A stretch of DNA of 33,827 nucleotides from an uncultured Clostridia bacterium (GCA_946220865.1 CAMJYM010000018.1:1-33827), one strand, 5' to 3'. Counted from the stretch's first letter, positions 1 to 8,665 are shown. Numbers and translations are program-made. Notes: generated by a model not told the origin, from the sequence alone.

Positions 1-8
1 GGGTAGTC

Positions 9-1043
9 ATGGCTTACGGGAAAAAAGAAAAAAAAGACGCAGATTTTTCAGATTGGCAGCGGGAGATTCGTTCTGGAAAAATTCGTGCGCTATATCTTAT
101 CAGCGGTGATGAACCCTATCTCATCGAGCGTGGGATCGCCGAGCTGGAAGCTGCGCTGATCGCTCCGGGTTGTGAAGAGCTTGATCTGAGCAGGCATCAG
201 ACGATGCCACCGCTGGATGTGCTGCTGGACGAACTTCGCTCCATTCCCTTTATCTCAGAAAAGCGTCTTGTAGAAGTGAGGGAAAGCAGTTTTCTTTCAG
301 GTAGCGGAGATGGCGAAAGTAAGAGAAAGGATCTGGAAAAAATTCTTTCTGTACTGGGAGAACATTCCTGCCTTTATCTTTTCGAGAGCAAAATTGATCG
401 CCGTCAGAAAAAGACCCTGGAACTGGTGAAGTCCGGGGGCGGATTGCTTCTGGATATTTCCCGCCAGCCTGACGATATTCTTAAACGCTGGATATCTTCA
501 CGACTGGCCGCCCACGAGATGAAAATTCTGGAGTCTGCTGCGGATAGCCTGATCCTGCGCTGTGGCGGACAGATGCTTGATCTGGATATGGAAATCCATA
601 AACTATGTGCTTATGGAGAATACTCTCAATGTAAAACCGTTGACGCAGAGCTTGTGGATTTACTTTGTAGGGATGAGCTCAGCGGGAGTATTTTCAAGCT
701 CTGTGATGATATTTCTGCTGGAGACGGCGGGAAAGCCCTGCAGGTGCTGGACCGTCTGATTCGCAATAAAGAGCCTGAAACACTCATCCACTTTATGCTG
801 GCAAGACATTTTCGCCAGCTGCTTTGCGCAAAATATGCCCGTTCGCTGGATGATCTGACGACGATTCTCAAACTGCCTCCCTTTGTAGGACGGCGTTTGC
901 TCAGGCAGGCGGAACGATTTGATACTGAAAAATTAAAAGACCTTTGCCATAAAGCCTTTTTATTAGATATGAAGGCGAAAAACGGAGAAGTGGAAGCACG
1001 ACTTGGCATTGAACTCTTGCTGTCTGCAGCTATTTCAGGCTGA
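9..1043 (+). CDS. holA: DNA polymerase III subunit delta
   Basis: This is the delta subunit of the clamp loader, which opens the beta sliding clamp and loads it onto primed DNA at the replication fork. The 344-residue length is normal for the family. The N-terminal part has the typical 'ALYLISGDEPYLIERGI' segment near residues 27-43, in the position of the degenerate nucleotide-binding loop of HolA. The rest is the helical region expected of the family, including a 'KNGEVEARLGIELLL' C-terminal helix. The ATG sits at the very edge of the window, so the ribosome binding site is only partly visible. Upstream neighbours are outside the window; in Firmicutes holA often follows comEC or precedes rpsT. 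asnS follows after 122 bases with no clear terminator. Assignment is confident on overall sequence pattern. Confidence 0.93.
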   Translation: MAYGKKEKKDADFSDWQREIRSGKIRALYLISGDEPYLIERGIAELEAALIAPGCEELDLSRHQTMPPLDVLLDELRSIPFISEKRLVEVRESSFLSGSGDGESKRKDLEKILSVLGEHSCLYLFESKIDRRQKKTLELVKSGGGLLLDISRQPDDILKRWISSRLAAHEMKILESAADSLILRCGGQMLDLDMEIHKLCAYGEYSQCKTVDAELVDLLCRDELSGSIFKLCDDISAGDGGKALQVLDRLIRNKEPETLIHFMLARHFRQLLCAKYARSLDDLTTILKLPPFVGRRLLRQAERFDTEKLKDLCHKAFLLDMKAKNGEVEARLGIELLLSAAISG

Positions 1044-1165
1044 ATTTGTCCGCCCTTTTCGTCCATGCCGATTCTTGCTAAAATAGCGGGACGTGAGAGT
1101 GGCAGAAGAAGTAGCGATGCATGTCCCGGAGTCCGCGGGGATTCCGATTGGAAAGGAGTGCGGGA

Positions 1166-2563
1166 ATGGAAAAATGTGATCTTATTCGCGATCTTTACGA
1201 GAAGCCGGAGGCTTTTATTGGGAAAAAGATCAGAGTGGGCGGTTGGGTTCGCACACTTCGTGATCAAAAGAACTTCGCTTTTATTGCCTTAAATGACGGC
1301 AGTCATTTTCAGCCTCTGCAAGTGGTTTTTACCCGTGAGGATTTTACTAACTATGATGAATTGGCCAAAATCGGCAACGGCTCTGCGATCTTCGCTGAGG
1401 GCATACTTGTCGCCACGCCAGAAGCAAAACAGCCTTTTGAACTCAAGGCTACAGACATCCGCATTGAGGGGACTTGCCCGGAGGATTATCCTCTTCAGCC
1501 CAAAAGACACAGTCCGGAATTCCTGCGCACAATCGCACACCTGAGACCGCGTACCAATCTCTTTGCCGCGGTTTTCCGTGTGCGTTCTGAGGCGGCCTTT
1601 GCCATCCATGATTTTTTTCACTCGCGCGGCTTTGTCTATGTGCACACTCCCTTAATTACGGCGAGTGATGCCGAGGGCGCGGGCGAAATGTTCACGGTGA
1701 CGACGATAGATCCTAACGATCCTCCTCGTGGAGAAGATGGCAGTGTCGATTTCAGCCGTGACTTCTTCGGCAAGCACACTAACCTGACGGTGAGCGGCCA
1801 GCTCGAAGTGGAATGCTATGCCCAGGCCCTGCGCAATGTCTATACTTTTGGTCCGACCTTCCGTGCTGAAAATTCCAATACGACGCGGCACGCGGCAGAG
1901 TTCTGGCAGATCGAACCGGAAATTGCTTTTGGAGACCTTGAGAACCTGATGGAGCTGGCTGAAGCCATGCTAAAACACGTTATCCGCCATGTTCTTAAGA
2001 ATTGTCCCGACGAAATGACCTTCTTTGACCGCTTTATGGAAAAGGGCCTTATCGCCCGCCTCTCTGATCTTGTCGAGCAGGATTTTGGCCGTATCAGCTA
2101 CAGTGAAGCGATCGAACTTTTGAAGAAATCCGGCAAGAGCTTTAAGTATCCTGTGGAATGGGGACTTGATCTGCAGACTGAACACGAGCGCTACCTCACA
2201 GAGGAAATTTTCCATAAGCCGCTTTTTGTTACCGACTACCCGAAGGATATTAAATCGTTTTATATGAAGCAGAATCCCGACGGAAAGACCGTCGCGGCGA
2301 CCGACTGTCTGGTTCCCGGTATCGGTGAGATTATCGGCGGCAGCCAGCGCGAAGAGGATTATGAAAAATTAAAGCAGCGCATCGAAGAATTGGGGATGCA
2401 CATGAAGGATTACTGGTGGTATCTGGAATTGCGTAAGTATGGCAGTACGCATCATGCCGGTTACGGGCTGGGCTTCGAACGTCTCATCATGTACCTCACG
2501 GGAGTTAATAACATCCGCGACGTCATTCCCTTCCCGAGAACGGTGGGTTCGGCAGAGTTCTAG
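1166..2563 (+). CDS. asnS: Asparaginyl-tRNA synthetase
   Basis: This enzyme charges tRNA-Asn with asparagine in the cytoplasm. It is a class IIb synthetase with an N-terminal OB-fold anticodon-binding domain (about residues 15-115, starting 'GKKIRVGGWVRTLRDQKN') and a C-terminal catalytic domain. Class II motif 2 is visible as 'TFRAENSNTTRHAAEFWQIEPE' split around its FRAE core. Motif 3 is visible as 'GYGLGFERLIMYLTGV' near the C-terminus. At 465 residues the length is normal for AsnS. I chose the ATG at 1166 over the upstream in-frame ATG at 1121 because a strong AAAGGAG lies just before it and the family starts here. The leader (1044-1165) has a loose inverted repeat, CGGGAC at 1087-1092 and GTCCCG at 1123-1128, but no T-box sequence. 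Confidence 0.95.
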   Translation: MEKCDLIRDLYEKPEAFIGKKIRVGGWVRTLRDQKNFAFIALNDGSHFQPLQVVFTREDFTNYDELAKIGNGSAIFAEGILVATPEAKQPFELKATDIRIEGTCPEDYPLQPKRHSPEFLRTIAHLRPRTNLFAAVFRVRSEAAFAIHDFFHSRGFVYVHTPLITASDAEGAGEMFTVTTIDPNDPPRGEDGSVDFSRDFFGKHTNLTVSGQLEVECYAQALRNVYTFGPTFRAENSNTTRHAAEFWQIEPEIAFGDLENLMELAEAMLKHVIRHVLKNCPDEMTFFDRFMEKGLIARLSDLVEQDFGRISYSEAIELLKKSGKSFKYPVEWGLDLQTEHERYLTEEIFHKPLFVTDYPKDIKSFYMKQNPDGKTVAATDCLVPGIGEIIGGSQREEDYEKLKQRIEELGMHMKDYWWYLELRKYGSTHHAGYGLGFERLIMYLTGVNNIRDVIPFPRTVGSAEF

Positions 2564-2667
2564 AGTCATTTCCGGCAGATTACGGAAACCTGATGAAGCC
2601 ATGATTATAGAAGGCTAAAATCATTTGTTTTAATTCATTTTCGACCTTCAAGAGGAAAGGAACGAAG

Positions 2668-3375
2668 ATGAAAGAAGAAAGAAAACTCAACATGCAGGAT
2701 CTGCCTCTGGCAGATCGTCCTTATGAAAAACTGGAGAGCTGTGGCAGTTCCTCACTCACCGAAGCAGAGCTGCTCTCAGTGATTCTCTGCAGTGGGACGC
2801 GGCACATTTCCGCTTTGGATATTGCCCGCCATCTGCTCGGCAGCGGTGGCAGTCTCAAAGAGCTTTCAGAGCTCAGCCTCGAGGAACTGCAGGAGTTTGA
2901 TGGGATCGGCAGGGTTAAGGCCTTGCGCCTGCGGGCTCTTTTCGAACTGTCCAGGCGCCTTTGCTACGGCATAGACAGTGGGAAAAAGGCGGCGCGCCCC
3001 CTCATCCGGGAGGCTAGTGATGCGATTGACATTATGGCACCGCAGCTTGGCGACCTGCCACGGGAGGAATTTCACATCCTTATGCTCGATGTGCGGGGAC
3101 GCCTCATCCGGACAGCCAGGATTTCCGGCGGCGGTTTGGCCAATGCTGCCGTTTATCCACGGGATATATTCCGTGAGGCGGTAAAAGCCAATGCAGCTTC
3201 TCTGATCCTCTGCCACAACCACCCCAGTGGAGATCCCAGCCCCAGCAGGGATGATCTTGAGACTAGTGAAGAGCTGATCAGACTCGGCAAACTGATGGGA
3301 GTTAAAATTCTCGACCATATCATCGTGTCGCAGCGAAACTCTCTCAGTCTCCGTGAGAAGGGTTACCTCGATTAA
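2668..3375 (+). CDS. radC: RadC family protein (JAB domain)
   Basis: A 235-residue RadC-type protein. An N-terminal helix-hairpin-helix-like part ('LSLEELQEFDGIGRVKALRLRALFEL', about residues 69-95) precedes a JAB/MPN metalloprotease-like domain. The JAB metal site is visible as 'CHNHPSGDPSPSRDD' near residues 181-195, which keeps the HxHP...SxxD pattern. The biochemical role of RadC is not settled; the old label of DNA repair protein is historical. The start is supported by AGAGGAAAGGAA before the ATG. In clostridial genomes radC commonly sits directly upstream of mreB-mreC-mreD. Here mreC follows after 57 bases and mreB is absent. Confidence 0.93.
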   Translation: MKEERKLNMQDLPLADRPYEKLESCGSSSLTEAELLSVILCSGTRHISALDIARHLLGSGGSLKELSELSLEELQEFDGIGRVKALRLRALFELSRRLCYGIDSGKKAARPLIREASDAIDIMAPQLGDLPREEFHILMLDVRGRLIRTARISGGGLANAAVYPRDIFREAVKANAASLILCHNHPSGDPSPSRDDLETSEELIRLGKLMGVKILDHIIVSQRNSLSLREKGYLD

Positions 3376-3432
3376 GCGAAAGCGGAGAGCATCAGAGATC
3401 AGCGGAAATCAGCGGAATGAGCAGGAAAAAAG

Positions 3433-4332
3433 ATGTCTAAAGAGAAGAAAAGTCGAATCCTCATCTTATTGTTACTTAGCCTTGCTGTTGTGAGCTTGAT
3501 GCTGTTTTCGACGGCCTCAGATAGTTCCGTGCGCATAGCCATCTCTCCTCTCAGCGCCATTTCTGCGCCCTTTGAAAAATTTTTCAGCAATCTCGGCAGT
3601 GGCGTGAGCCACTTTTTTGGAGCACTCGCAGAAAATGCTAAGCTGCGTAGCGAAAATGAGCAGTTACGAGAAGAGAATCTGGGACTGCGCCTGGAAATCC
3701 GCGATCAGTCTCAGGCTGCTATGGCCTATGAAGAGTTAAAGACGGCTTTCAGCCTCAAAGATCGTTATCCTCACCGCCGTTTCCTGGCCGCCAATGTTCT
3801 GCAGGAACCGCTGAACGAAAATTTTGCGACGTACCGTCTCGATGTGGGACAGCGTGATGGCCTGAAGTTTGAAAAGGAAACAGCCTATGCGGTGGTCGAT
3901 GAAAATGCGCGTCTTCTGGGACGTGTGATTTCCGCTGATATGACTTGTTCGCGCCTCTTGCCCCTGTCACACGAAGGGTTTTCCTGCAGCGTCCGGGGCG
4001 AAAAAGACAGTGAGCACAGTTTTATTCTCAGAGGAGAGGGCGAGGGAAAGGTCAAAGTGCTGGATATTCCTCCGGAAACGTCCCTGGCTGAAGGGGATGA
4101 AATCCTGACCAGCGGGCGGGGAGGCGTATTTCCGGAAAATGTGTTCTGCGGCAAGGTCAGCCATATCAGTCAGCCGGATGCTCAGGGACTCAGGGAAGCG
4201 GAAATTCTGCCTGAGAGTGATATGGCAAAAAGACGTATTGTTTTTGTGCTTCTGTCTCCGACTGACAAAGAAGTGAGTCCGACAGGTGAGTCCGGTGAAC
4301 CCAGTAAAACCGGTGAGGCCAGGCAGCCATGA
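3433..4332 (+). CDS. mreC: Rod shape-determining protein MreC
   Basis: MreC is an extracytoplasmic scaffold of the elongation machinery. It links MreB/MreD to the penicillin-binding proteins. This 299-residue protein has one N-terminal membrane helix (about residues 7-27, 'RILILLLLSLAVVSLMLFST'). Next comes an amphipathic coiled coil (about 70-98, rich in 'LRSENEQLREENLGLRLEI') and then the two-lobed beta domain with 'DVGQRDGL' and 'GRVISADMTCSRLLPLS'. The C-terminal 20 residues are a charged, proline- and glycine-containing tail. Its last four bases (ATGA) overlap the start of mreD, so translation of the two is probably coupled. No mreB lies beside it, which is unusual for this cluster. Confidence 0.93.
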   Translation: MSKEKKSRILILLLLSLAVVSLMLFSTASDSSVRIAISPLSAISAPFEKFFSNLGSGVSHFFGALAENAKLRSENEQLREENLGLRLEIRDQSQAAMAYEELKTAFSLKDRYPHRRFLAANVLQEPLNENFATYRLDVGQRDGLKFEKETAYAVVDENARLLGRVISADMTCSRLLPLSHEGFSCSVRGEKDSEHSFILRGEGEGKVKVLDIPPETSLAEGDEILTSGRGGVFPENVFCGKVSHISQPDAQGLREAEILPESDMAKRRIVFVLLSPTDKEVSPTGESGEPSKTGEARQP

Positions 4333-4895
4333 GAACTTATCGTGGACGTGAAGCTTTAATTATTTCAGGGGCTTTTCTCTTTGCCCTCTTCGGATCAAGC
4401 GGTAGATTTCTTTTCCCTTCCGGACCTTTTCTACCCGCTGATTATTTCCTTGCTTTGATGATTTTTTTGGGCTTTACTTGTCAGGGAACTGAGCTCTTTG
4501 CACTCTGTCTGCTGGCTGCTTTATTTCGGGATATTCTCTTTGGCTGCTTTCTGGGACCCTCATTGCTCCTGGGGCTTTTTATCGCAGCTCTAAGCCCAAT
4601 GCTCTTTGAAAGATCCTGGGATCAGCCCATTGTTCTGCTCTTTCCCAAGGCCATCTTGCTCTTCTTTGGAGCCAGGGGTCTGGAGGCTTTGATCTTTATG
4701 CTTTTACCTCAGAATTCGCCGTTTCGCCCGATACAAAGACTCTTCGAAGCTGGACGCGAAAGTTTTTTGGCGCTTCCAGGCCTGCTTTTTGCTTTGCTCA
4801 TGGATATCCTTATCTTTTATTTTCTTTTGCGGCGACTACGGCAACAGGCAAAAGAGAATGAGCTGAAAGGTGAGAAGGGAGGTTTACTTGGATGA
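4329..4895 (+). CDS. mreD: Rod shape-determining protein MreD
   Basis: MreD is a small integral membrane partner of MreC in the elongation complex. The 188-residue product is almost entirely hydrophobic, with about five predicted membrane spans (roughly residues 8-25, 34-52, 54-90, 98-122 and 140-165) and a charged cytoplasmic tail. MreD sequences diverge greatly, so the call rests on length, topology and position between mreC and PBP2. It overlaps mreC by four bases at its start and the next gene by four bases at its end. The three genes are therefore one tightly coupled unit. Confidence 0.88.
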   Translation: MRTYRGREALIISGAFLFALFGSSGRFLFPSGPFLPADYFLALMIFLGFTCQGTELFALCLLAALFRDILFGCFLGPSLLLGLFIAALSPMLFERSWDQPIVLLFPKAILLFFGARGLEALIFMLLPQNSPFRPIQRLFEAGRESFLALPGLLFALLMDILIFYFLLRRLRQQAKENELKGEKGGLLG

Positions 4896-7267
4896 GCTTC
4901 TTTTCAAGAGGACGAAAATATCCTGCTGAACCTGAGCAAGGCGCCCTGGGACCGTCATTCCCAGCTTATGCCAGGCGCTTTATTGCGATTGCTCTGCTCA
5001 TTGTCTTCGCTCTTTCTTTTATTTTTTTGCGCACGGCGAGTCTGCAGTTGGGGGGACAGGAGTGGGATCGTGTAAGTCTGTCCCGCGGCGAAGGAGGAGA
5101 GATGAGTCTCAGCGCAGCGCGTGGAGATATTGTCGATGCCAACGGTGTCCCTCTGGCCTATTCAGAAGATTACGATTCTCTTTACCTGGCGCATACAAAT
5201 TTAACGGAGCGTGATCTCAACCGTTTACTCAATAAAATCGATGGTCTTTTGGCCAAATATGGGATCAAAGGTATTTCCAGCCTGGACCGTTATTTTGCTC
5301 CTTCCAGTCAGAGTGACTCCGAGACTGCTTCCCGGGAGAGTTTTGTCTTTAAAAAAGATCTCGACGAAATTGCAGCCTGGCAGCAGAATAAAGACCTCTT
5401 TGGCCTGGCTTCTGAAGCTTCTGGAAAGGCTGCAGCGGCCAGAGTCAAACTCCTCCCCTCAGACTTTTATGACTACTTACTTTTTGATGCCTTTGGCATC
5501 GAAAGTCGTAAAGCGGGGGGGAATCGTTATTATTCTTCCTCAGAAGCCTACGCAATCATGCGCCTGCGCTATCAAATTCTTGAGCACAATTGGACTTTTG
5601 TACAGGGAGAGCCGGTCAAATTAGCCGAGAACATTCCTGAAGGTTTGAAGGCTGAGATTGCAGAACAAAATCAAACTTATCCCGGCACGATTATTAAAAG
5701 AGAAAGTCGTCGCCGCTATACGGACAACAGCCGCTATTTTTCGCATATCCTTGGCTATGTTGGAGCCATTTCATCAGGGGAATATGAACGCCTGAAAGAT
5801 TATGCCTACAGCATGGACGATATCTGTGGTAAAGCAGGAGTTGAGCTTACCGCTGAACGCTATCTTCATGGAGAAAATGGCAGCGCGCCTTATGGAGTCT
5901 GGACTGAAGATGAGGAAGGGAAGCCTGTCTTTAAGCAAGGCGACCGCGGTGTCGCCCCGGTCCCTGGTGCGACCGTGCGTCTGGCCCAGAATGTCAAGCT
6001 TCAGAAAACCCTCTACGCCAGTCTCTTTGACACGGTTGAATATGTACGGGAACATAAGCTTGGCCGGGGAAGGTCCGCGGCAGCTGTGATGCTGGATCTG
6101 AAAGATGGTCGGATTCTCGCCATGGGCAGCATACCGTCCTTTATGCCTGAAGATTTTCTTCATGCGAGTTTCGATGAAGCAGCGGCCGAACGCGTGAGCA
6201 AGGATTTACAGGATAATGAGCGCAAGCCCATGCAAAATCGCTGCATCAGTGAAATTTATGCACCCGGTTCGACTTTCAAGCCGATCACAGCGGCAGCAGG
6301 AATTATGGAAGGAGTCATTGCACCGGGAAATGACAAGTATGAGTGTAAAGGCAAAGAGGTTATCGGCTATAAAAGCTGGGTCTGTTTTGGTGAACCGGAG
6401 CACGGCCATGGCTGGATTAGTCTGGCTGAAGGCCTGGTCTATTCCTGCAATTTATATTTCTTCAAACTTGGTTTGGATACTGGTATTGAGGCCATTTCCC
6501 GCTGGGCTGAGAAATTTGGCCTGGGCGAGTATACCGGCATAGATCTGCCGGGCGAAGCCAGAGGAATCCGGCCAAGTCCCGCACTTAAGGCAGCCACCCG
6601 CATGAGTGCTGAAGATCAGGAATGGTATCCGGCTGATACCTGTCAGACGAGTATTGGCCAATTTGATAATGCATATACACTCCTGCAGCTCGTTCGAGCG
6701 ATTGGCGGGGTTGCCTCCAACCGTCTTGTATCGCCGCATGTCATTCAGGATATTCGGTCGGCAGATGGTAGCCTGCTGCGTGCGGAGCAGAAAGAAAGCA
6801 GCAAGCTTGGACTCTCTGATACGGCCATCCAGATGATCAGGGATGGCATGCGCCAACTCAAAAATTACAGTAAATCTAATCACACCAACCAGAACTTCGC
6901 TGCTTATCCCATTGACACGGCCAGCAAAACAGGGACCGCTGAAGTAGGCATCAATGATGAGCTGGTTGCAAATGCCGTTTTTGTTCTCTTTGCGCCAACT
7001 GACCATCCCGAAGTGGCGATTGCCTGCATTGTAGAAGAAGGCGGAAAGGGTGATGTCTCTTCAAATATTGCCAGGGACTTACTGGATGCCTATTATGGCC
7101 TGAAACCCAGGAAAGAGATCGTTGATCGCATCCAGGAGATGGAAGAAAATCCTTACCGTTTTTTCCGCAATGTCATTGAGCTGACAGAAAATGATCAAAA
7201 GGAAAATCAGGAGGCAGACCCGCAATCCATGGAACAAAATCCGGATCAGAGTATTGCGCAGCCCTAA
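4892..7267 (+). CDS. mrdA: Penicillin-binding protein 2 (elongation transpeptidase)
   Basis: A class B penicillin-binding protein that cross-links peptidoglycan during side-wall growth, normally paired with the glycosyltransferase RodA. The 791-residue protein has a short cytoplasmic start, one membrane anchor (about residues 30-48), a dimerisation region and a C-terminal transpeptidase domain. The three active-site motifs are intact: STFK with the nucleophile at Ser460, SCN at Ser518, and KTGT at Lys679. The region between anchor and transpeptidase (about residues 110-250) is longer than in E. coli PBP2, as is common in clostridial relatives. The last 40 residues are a low-complexity Gln/Asn/Glu/Pro tail. 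It overlaps mreD by four bases. rodA, often found nearby in Clostridia, is not in the window. Confidence 0.95.
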   Translation: MSFFSRGRKYPAEPEQGALGPSFPAYARRFIAIALLIVFALSFIFLRTASLQLGGQEWDRVSLSRGEGGEMSLSAARGDIVDANGVPLAYSEDYDSLYLAHTNLTERDLNRLLNKIDGLLAKYGIKGISSLDRYFAPSSQSDSETASRESFVFKKDLDEIAAWQQNKDLFGLASEASGKAAAARVKLLPSDFYDYLLFDAFGIESRKAGGNRYYSSSEAYAIMRLRYQILEHNWTFVQGEPVKLAENIPEGLKAEIAEQNQTYPGTIIKRESRRRYTDNSRYFSHILGYVGAISSGEYERLKDYAYSMDDICGKAGVELTAERYLHGENGSAPYGVWTEDEEGKPVFKQGDRGVAPVPGATVRLAQNVKLQKTLYASLFDTVEYVREHKLGRGRSAAAVMLDLKDGRILAMGSIPSFMPEDFLHASFDEAAAERVSKDLQDNERKPMQNRCISEIYAPGSTFKPITAAAGIMEGVIAPGNDKYECKGKEVIGYKSWVCFGEPEHGHGWISLAEGLVYSCNLYFFKLGLDTGIEAISRWAEKFGLGEYTGIDLPGEARGIRPSPALKAATRMSAEDQEWYPADTCQTSIGQFDNAYTLLQLVRAIGGVASNRLVSPHVIQDIRSADGSLLRAEQKESSKLGLSDTAIQMIRDGMRQLKNYSKSNHTNQNFAAYPIDTASKTGTAEVGINDELVANAVFVLFAPTDHPEVAIACIVEEGGKGDVSSNIARDLLDAYYGLKPRKEIVDRIQEMEENPYRFFRNVIELTENDQKENQEADPQSMEQNPDQSIAQP

Positions 7268-7301
7268 AAGGATAAATGTCTACAAATGTCACGTTTTTAA
7301 T

Positions 7302-7329
7302 TTGCAAACGGTCGGCAATTTTGTATAAT
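7302..7329 (+). promoter_or_regulatory. Promoter for the MgsA-like/hydrolase pair
   Basis: TTGCAA at 7302-7307 and a perfect TATAAT at 7324-7329 are separated by 16 bases. The site lies in the gap after mrdA, about 95 bases before the MgsA-like start. It suggests that the pair is transcribed separately from the cell-shape operon, although no terminator is visible between them. Confidence 0.7.
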
Positions 7330-7425
7330 TAGTCAGACGAGTTGAGTTATCGGGCGCTACTCTGTGTTTTTTCTGCCGCCTGGGAGCAGCTCGTGCGTAA
7401 ACCAGTGAAACACGGAGAAAACTTC

Positions 7426-7815
7426 ATGAATATCGTTCTCATGGCTGACAGCCGAAAATATGATCTACTTGTCAATTTCTGCATTGCCTATCGGCAGATT
7501 TTGAAAAAACATCAACTGATTTCTCTTTTTAATACTTCAAGACTTATTGAGGAAGCCACACATCTGCCTGTGTCCACTCTGGCGACGGACATTCATGCCA
7601 ATCTGGATCAGCTGGCTTCCCGGGCCAGTTATAACGAGATTGATGCCGTGATCTATCTGCGGGATCCTGAACTTCCGATTTACGATTCTCCCAATACTCT
7701 CTTGCGTGCCTGTGACAGCAACAGCATCCCTTTTGCCAGCAATATTGCTACGGCTGAAGTGTTGGTGCTGGCCATTGACAGAGGCGACCTGGATTGGCGG
7801 GAGCTGCTGAAATGA
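7426..7815 (+). CDS. Methylglyoxal synthase-like protein, active site degenerate
   Basis: A 129-residue protein with clear overall similarity to methylglyoxal synthase (MgsA), which converts dihydroxyacetone phosphate to methylglyoxal. The fold landmarks are kept: 'MNIVLMAD' start, 'VNFCIAYRQILKKH', 'AVIYLRDP' and a very well conserved end 'ATAEVLVLAIDRGDLDWREL'. The functional sites are not kept. The usual 'AHD' is 'ADS', the 'TGTTG' phosphate loop is 'LFNTS', the 'SGPLGGDQQ' segment holding the catalytic Asp reads 'TDIHANLDQ', and the histidine of 'QPHEPD' is missing with two residues deleted nearby. Enzyme activity is therefore doubtful. I chose the ATG at 7426 over the ORF opening at 7342 because it matches the family start. 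The stop overlaps the next gene (ATGA). In Clostridia mgsA often lies downstream of the mre/min/rodA genes, which fits this position. Confidence 0.8.
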   Translation: MNIVLMADSRKYDLLVNFCIAYRQILKKHQLISLFNTSRLIEEATHLPVSTLATDIHANLDQLASRASYNEIDAVIYLRDPELPIYDSPNTLLRACDSNSIPFASNIATAEVLVLAIDRGDLDWRELLK

Positions 7816-8483
7816 GAGAACTTGCAGAGCTGATTGAATTTTATCCGGAGAGCTGGAAAAATGCCAATGCTTATTTCCTTCATATTGGGGATGGCTTATT
7901 GATTGATCCAGGCCTTCCCATGCCCGAAGAAGCCAGAGATAAAGTCCACACTCTTCTGGCAACACATGCGCATTACGATCATCTTGCCGGACTGGACAGC
8001 TGGCTGGAGGTTCCCGGCAGTCGCTTTGTCTGCCCCAGAGCCGATGCGCCACTACTCGATGATGCCGAGGCCAATGCCTCGAAACTCTTTGCTCACAGCC
8101 GCAGCTTTCCGCAGCCTGATCACTGGATTGAAGATGGCGATTCTCTGAACTTTGGTAAGGATTTCCGTCTTGAATGCTGGCACACCCCTGGCCACACCCC
8201 TGGGAGTTCCTGCTTTTTGCTTTTGCAGAAAAACCCGGAGGGAGAGGAGAAAGTGATGGCGCTTTTTACCGGAGATACTCTTTTCGCAGATAGTGTCGGC
8301 CGTTCCGACCTGAGTGGGGGAAATCCCGTTAAAATGAAGGAAAGCATTGAGCTGCTGCGTGAGCGCCTGAGTACACTGCCTCCTGAACTCGCGGTATTCC
8401 CTGGTCATGGCCAGGCTGATCAGGCAGGAAATATTTTGAGCCGCAATCCTTTTATGCGGCAGGGTGGGTTCTTCGCACTTTAA
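7812..8483 (+). CDS. Metallo-beta-lactamase-fold hydrolase (glyoxalase II-like)
   Basis: A 223-residue MBL-fold hydrolase of the glyoxalase II/YcbL type. The metal ligands are complete: THAHYDH at residues 51-57, His128 in 'GHTPGSSC', Asp155 in 'FTGDTLFADSVGRSDL', and His199 in 'FPGHG'. The 'GDTLF...GRSD' signature is typical of hydroxyacylglutathione hydrolase-like proteins that cleave thioesters. There is no long C-terminal substrate-binding helix pair, so the true substrate is unknown. I chose the ATG at 7812, which overlaps the upstream stop as ATGA and has GGGAG at 7798-7802, over a TTG at 7794. The link to an MgsA-like gene suggests a connection to methylglyoxal or related metabolites, but the partner seems inactive, so this is only inference. 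Confidence 0.88.
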   Translation: MRELAELIEFYPESWKNANAYFLHIGDGLLIDPGLPMPEEARDKVHTLLATHAHYDHLAGLDSWLEVPGSRFVCPRADAPLLDDAEANASKLFAHSRSFPQPDHWIEDGDSLNFGKDFRLECWHTPGHTPGSSCFLLLQKNPEGEEKVMALFTGDTLFADSVGRSDLSGGNPVKMKESIELLRERLSTLPPELAVFPGHGQADQAGNILSRNPFMRQGGFFAL

Positions 8484-8580
8484 TTTCAGCTTGCTTTATT
8501 TTGTGGGGGAGCTTGGCCGGACTTTCTCTTCGACATGTTTGTCTCCGGCTCAAAGCCTATTTAAGGCGCTGCCTTATTTT

Positions 8581-8615
8581 TTGTCGAATAAAAGCAGTCA
8601 TTGTCGACTTTATTC
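8581..8615. repeat. Direct and inverted repeat upstream of the TadE-like operon
   Basis: TTGTCGA occurs at 8581-8587 and again exactly 20 bases later at 8601-8607. An inverted pair, GAATAAA at 8586-8592 and TTTATTC at 8609-8615, overlaps it. The block lies 50-85 bases before the first TadE-like start in a 182-base gap with no other gene. It could be an operator or part of a promoter; no standard -10 can be assigned. Confidence 0.35.
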
Positions 8616-8665
8616 TGCGCCACAGCCTGCCTTCTGCTTCATGCTTGCAGCAGGAGGTTTGAAGT

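Noticed and set aside
1044..1165. Possible T-box leader before asnS
   Set aside because: There is a loose inverted repeat, but no conserved TGGNACCGCG sequence and no terminator hairpin.
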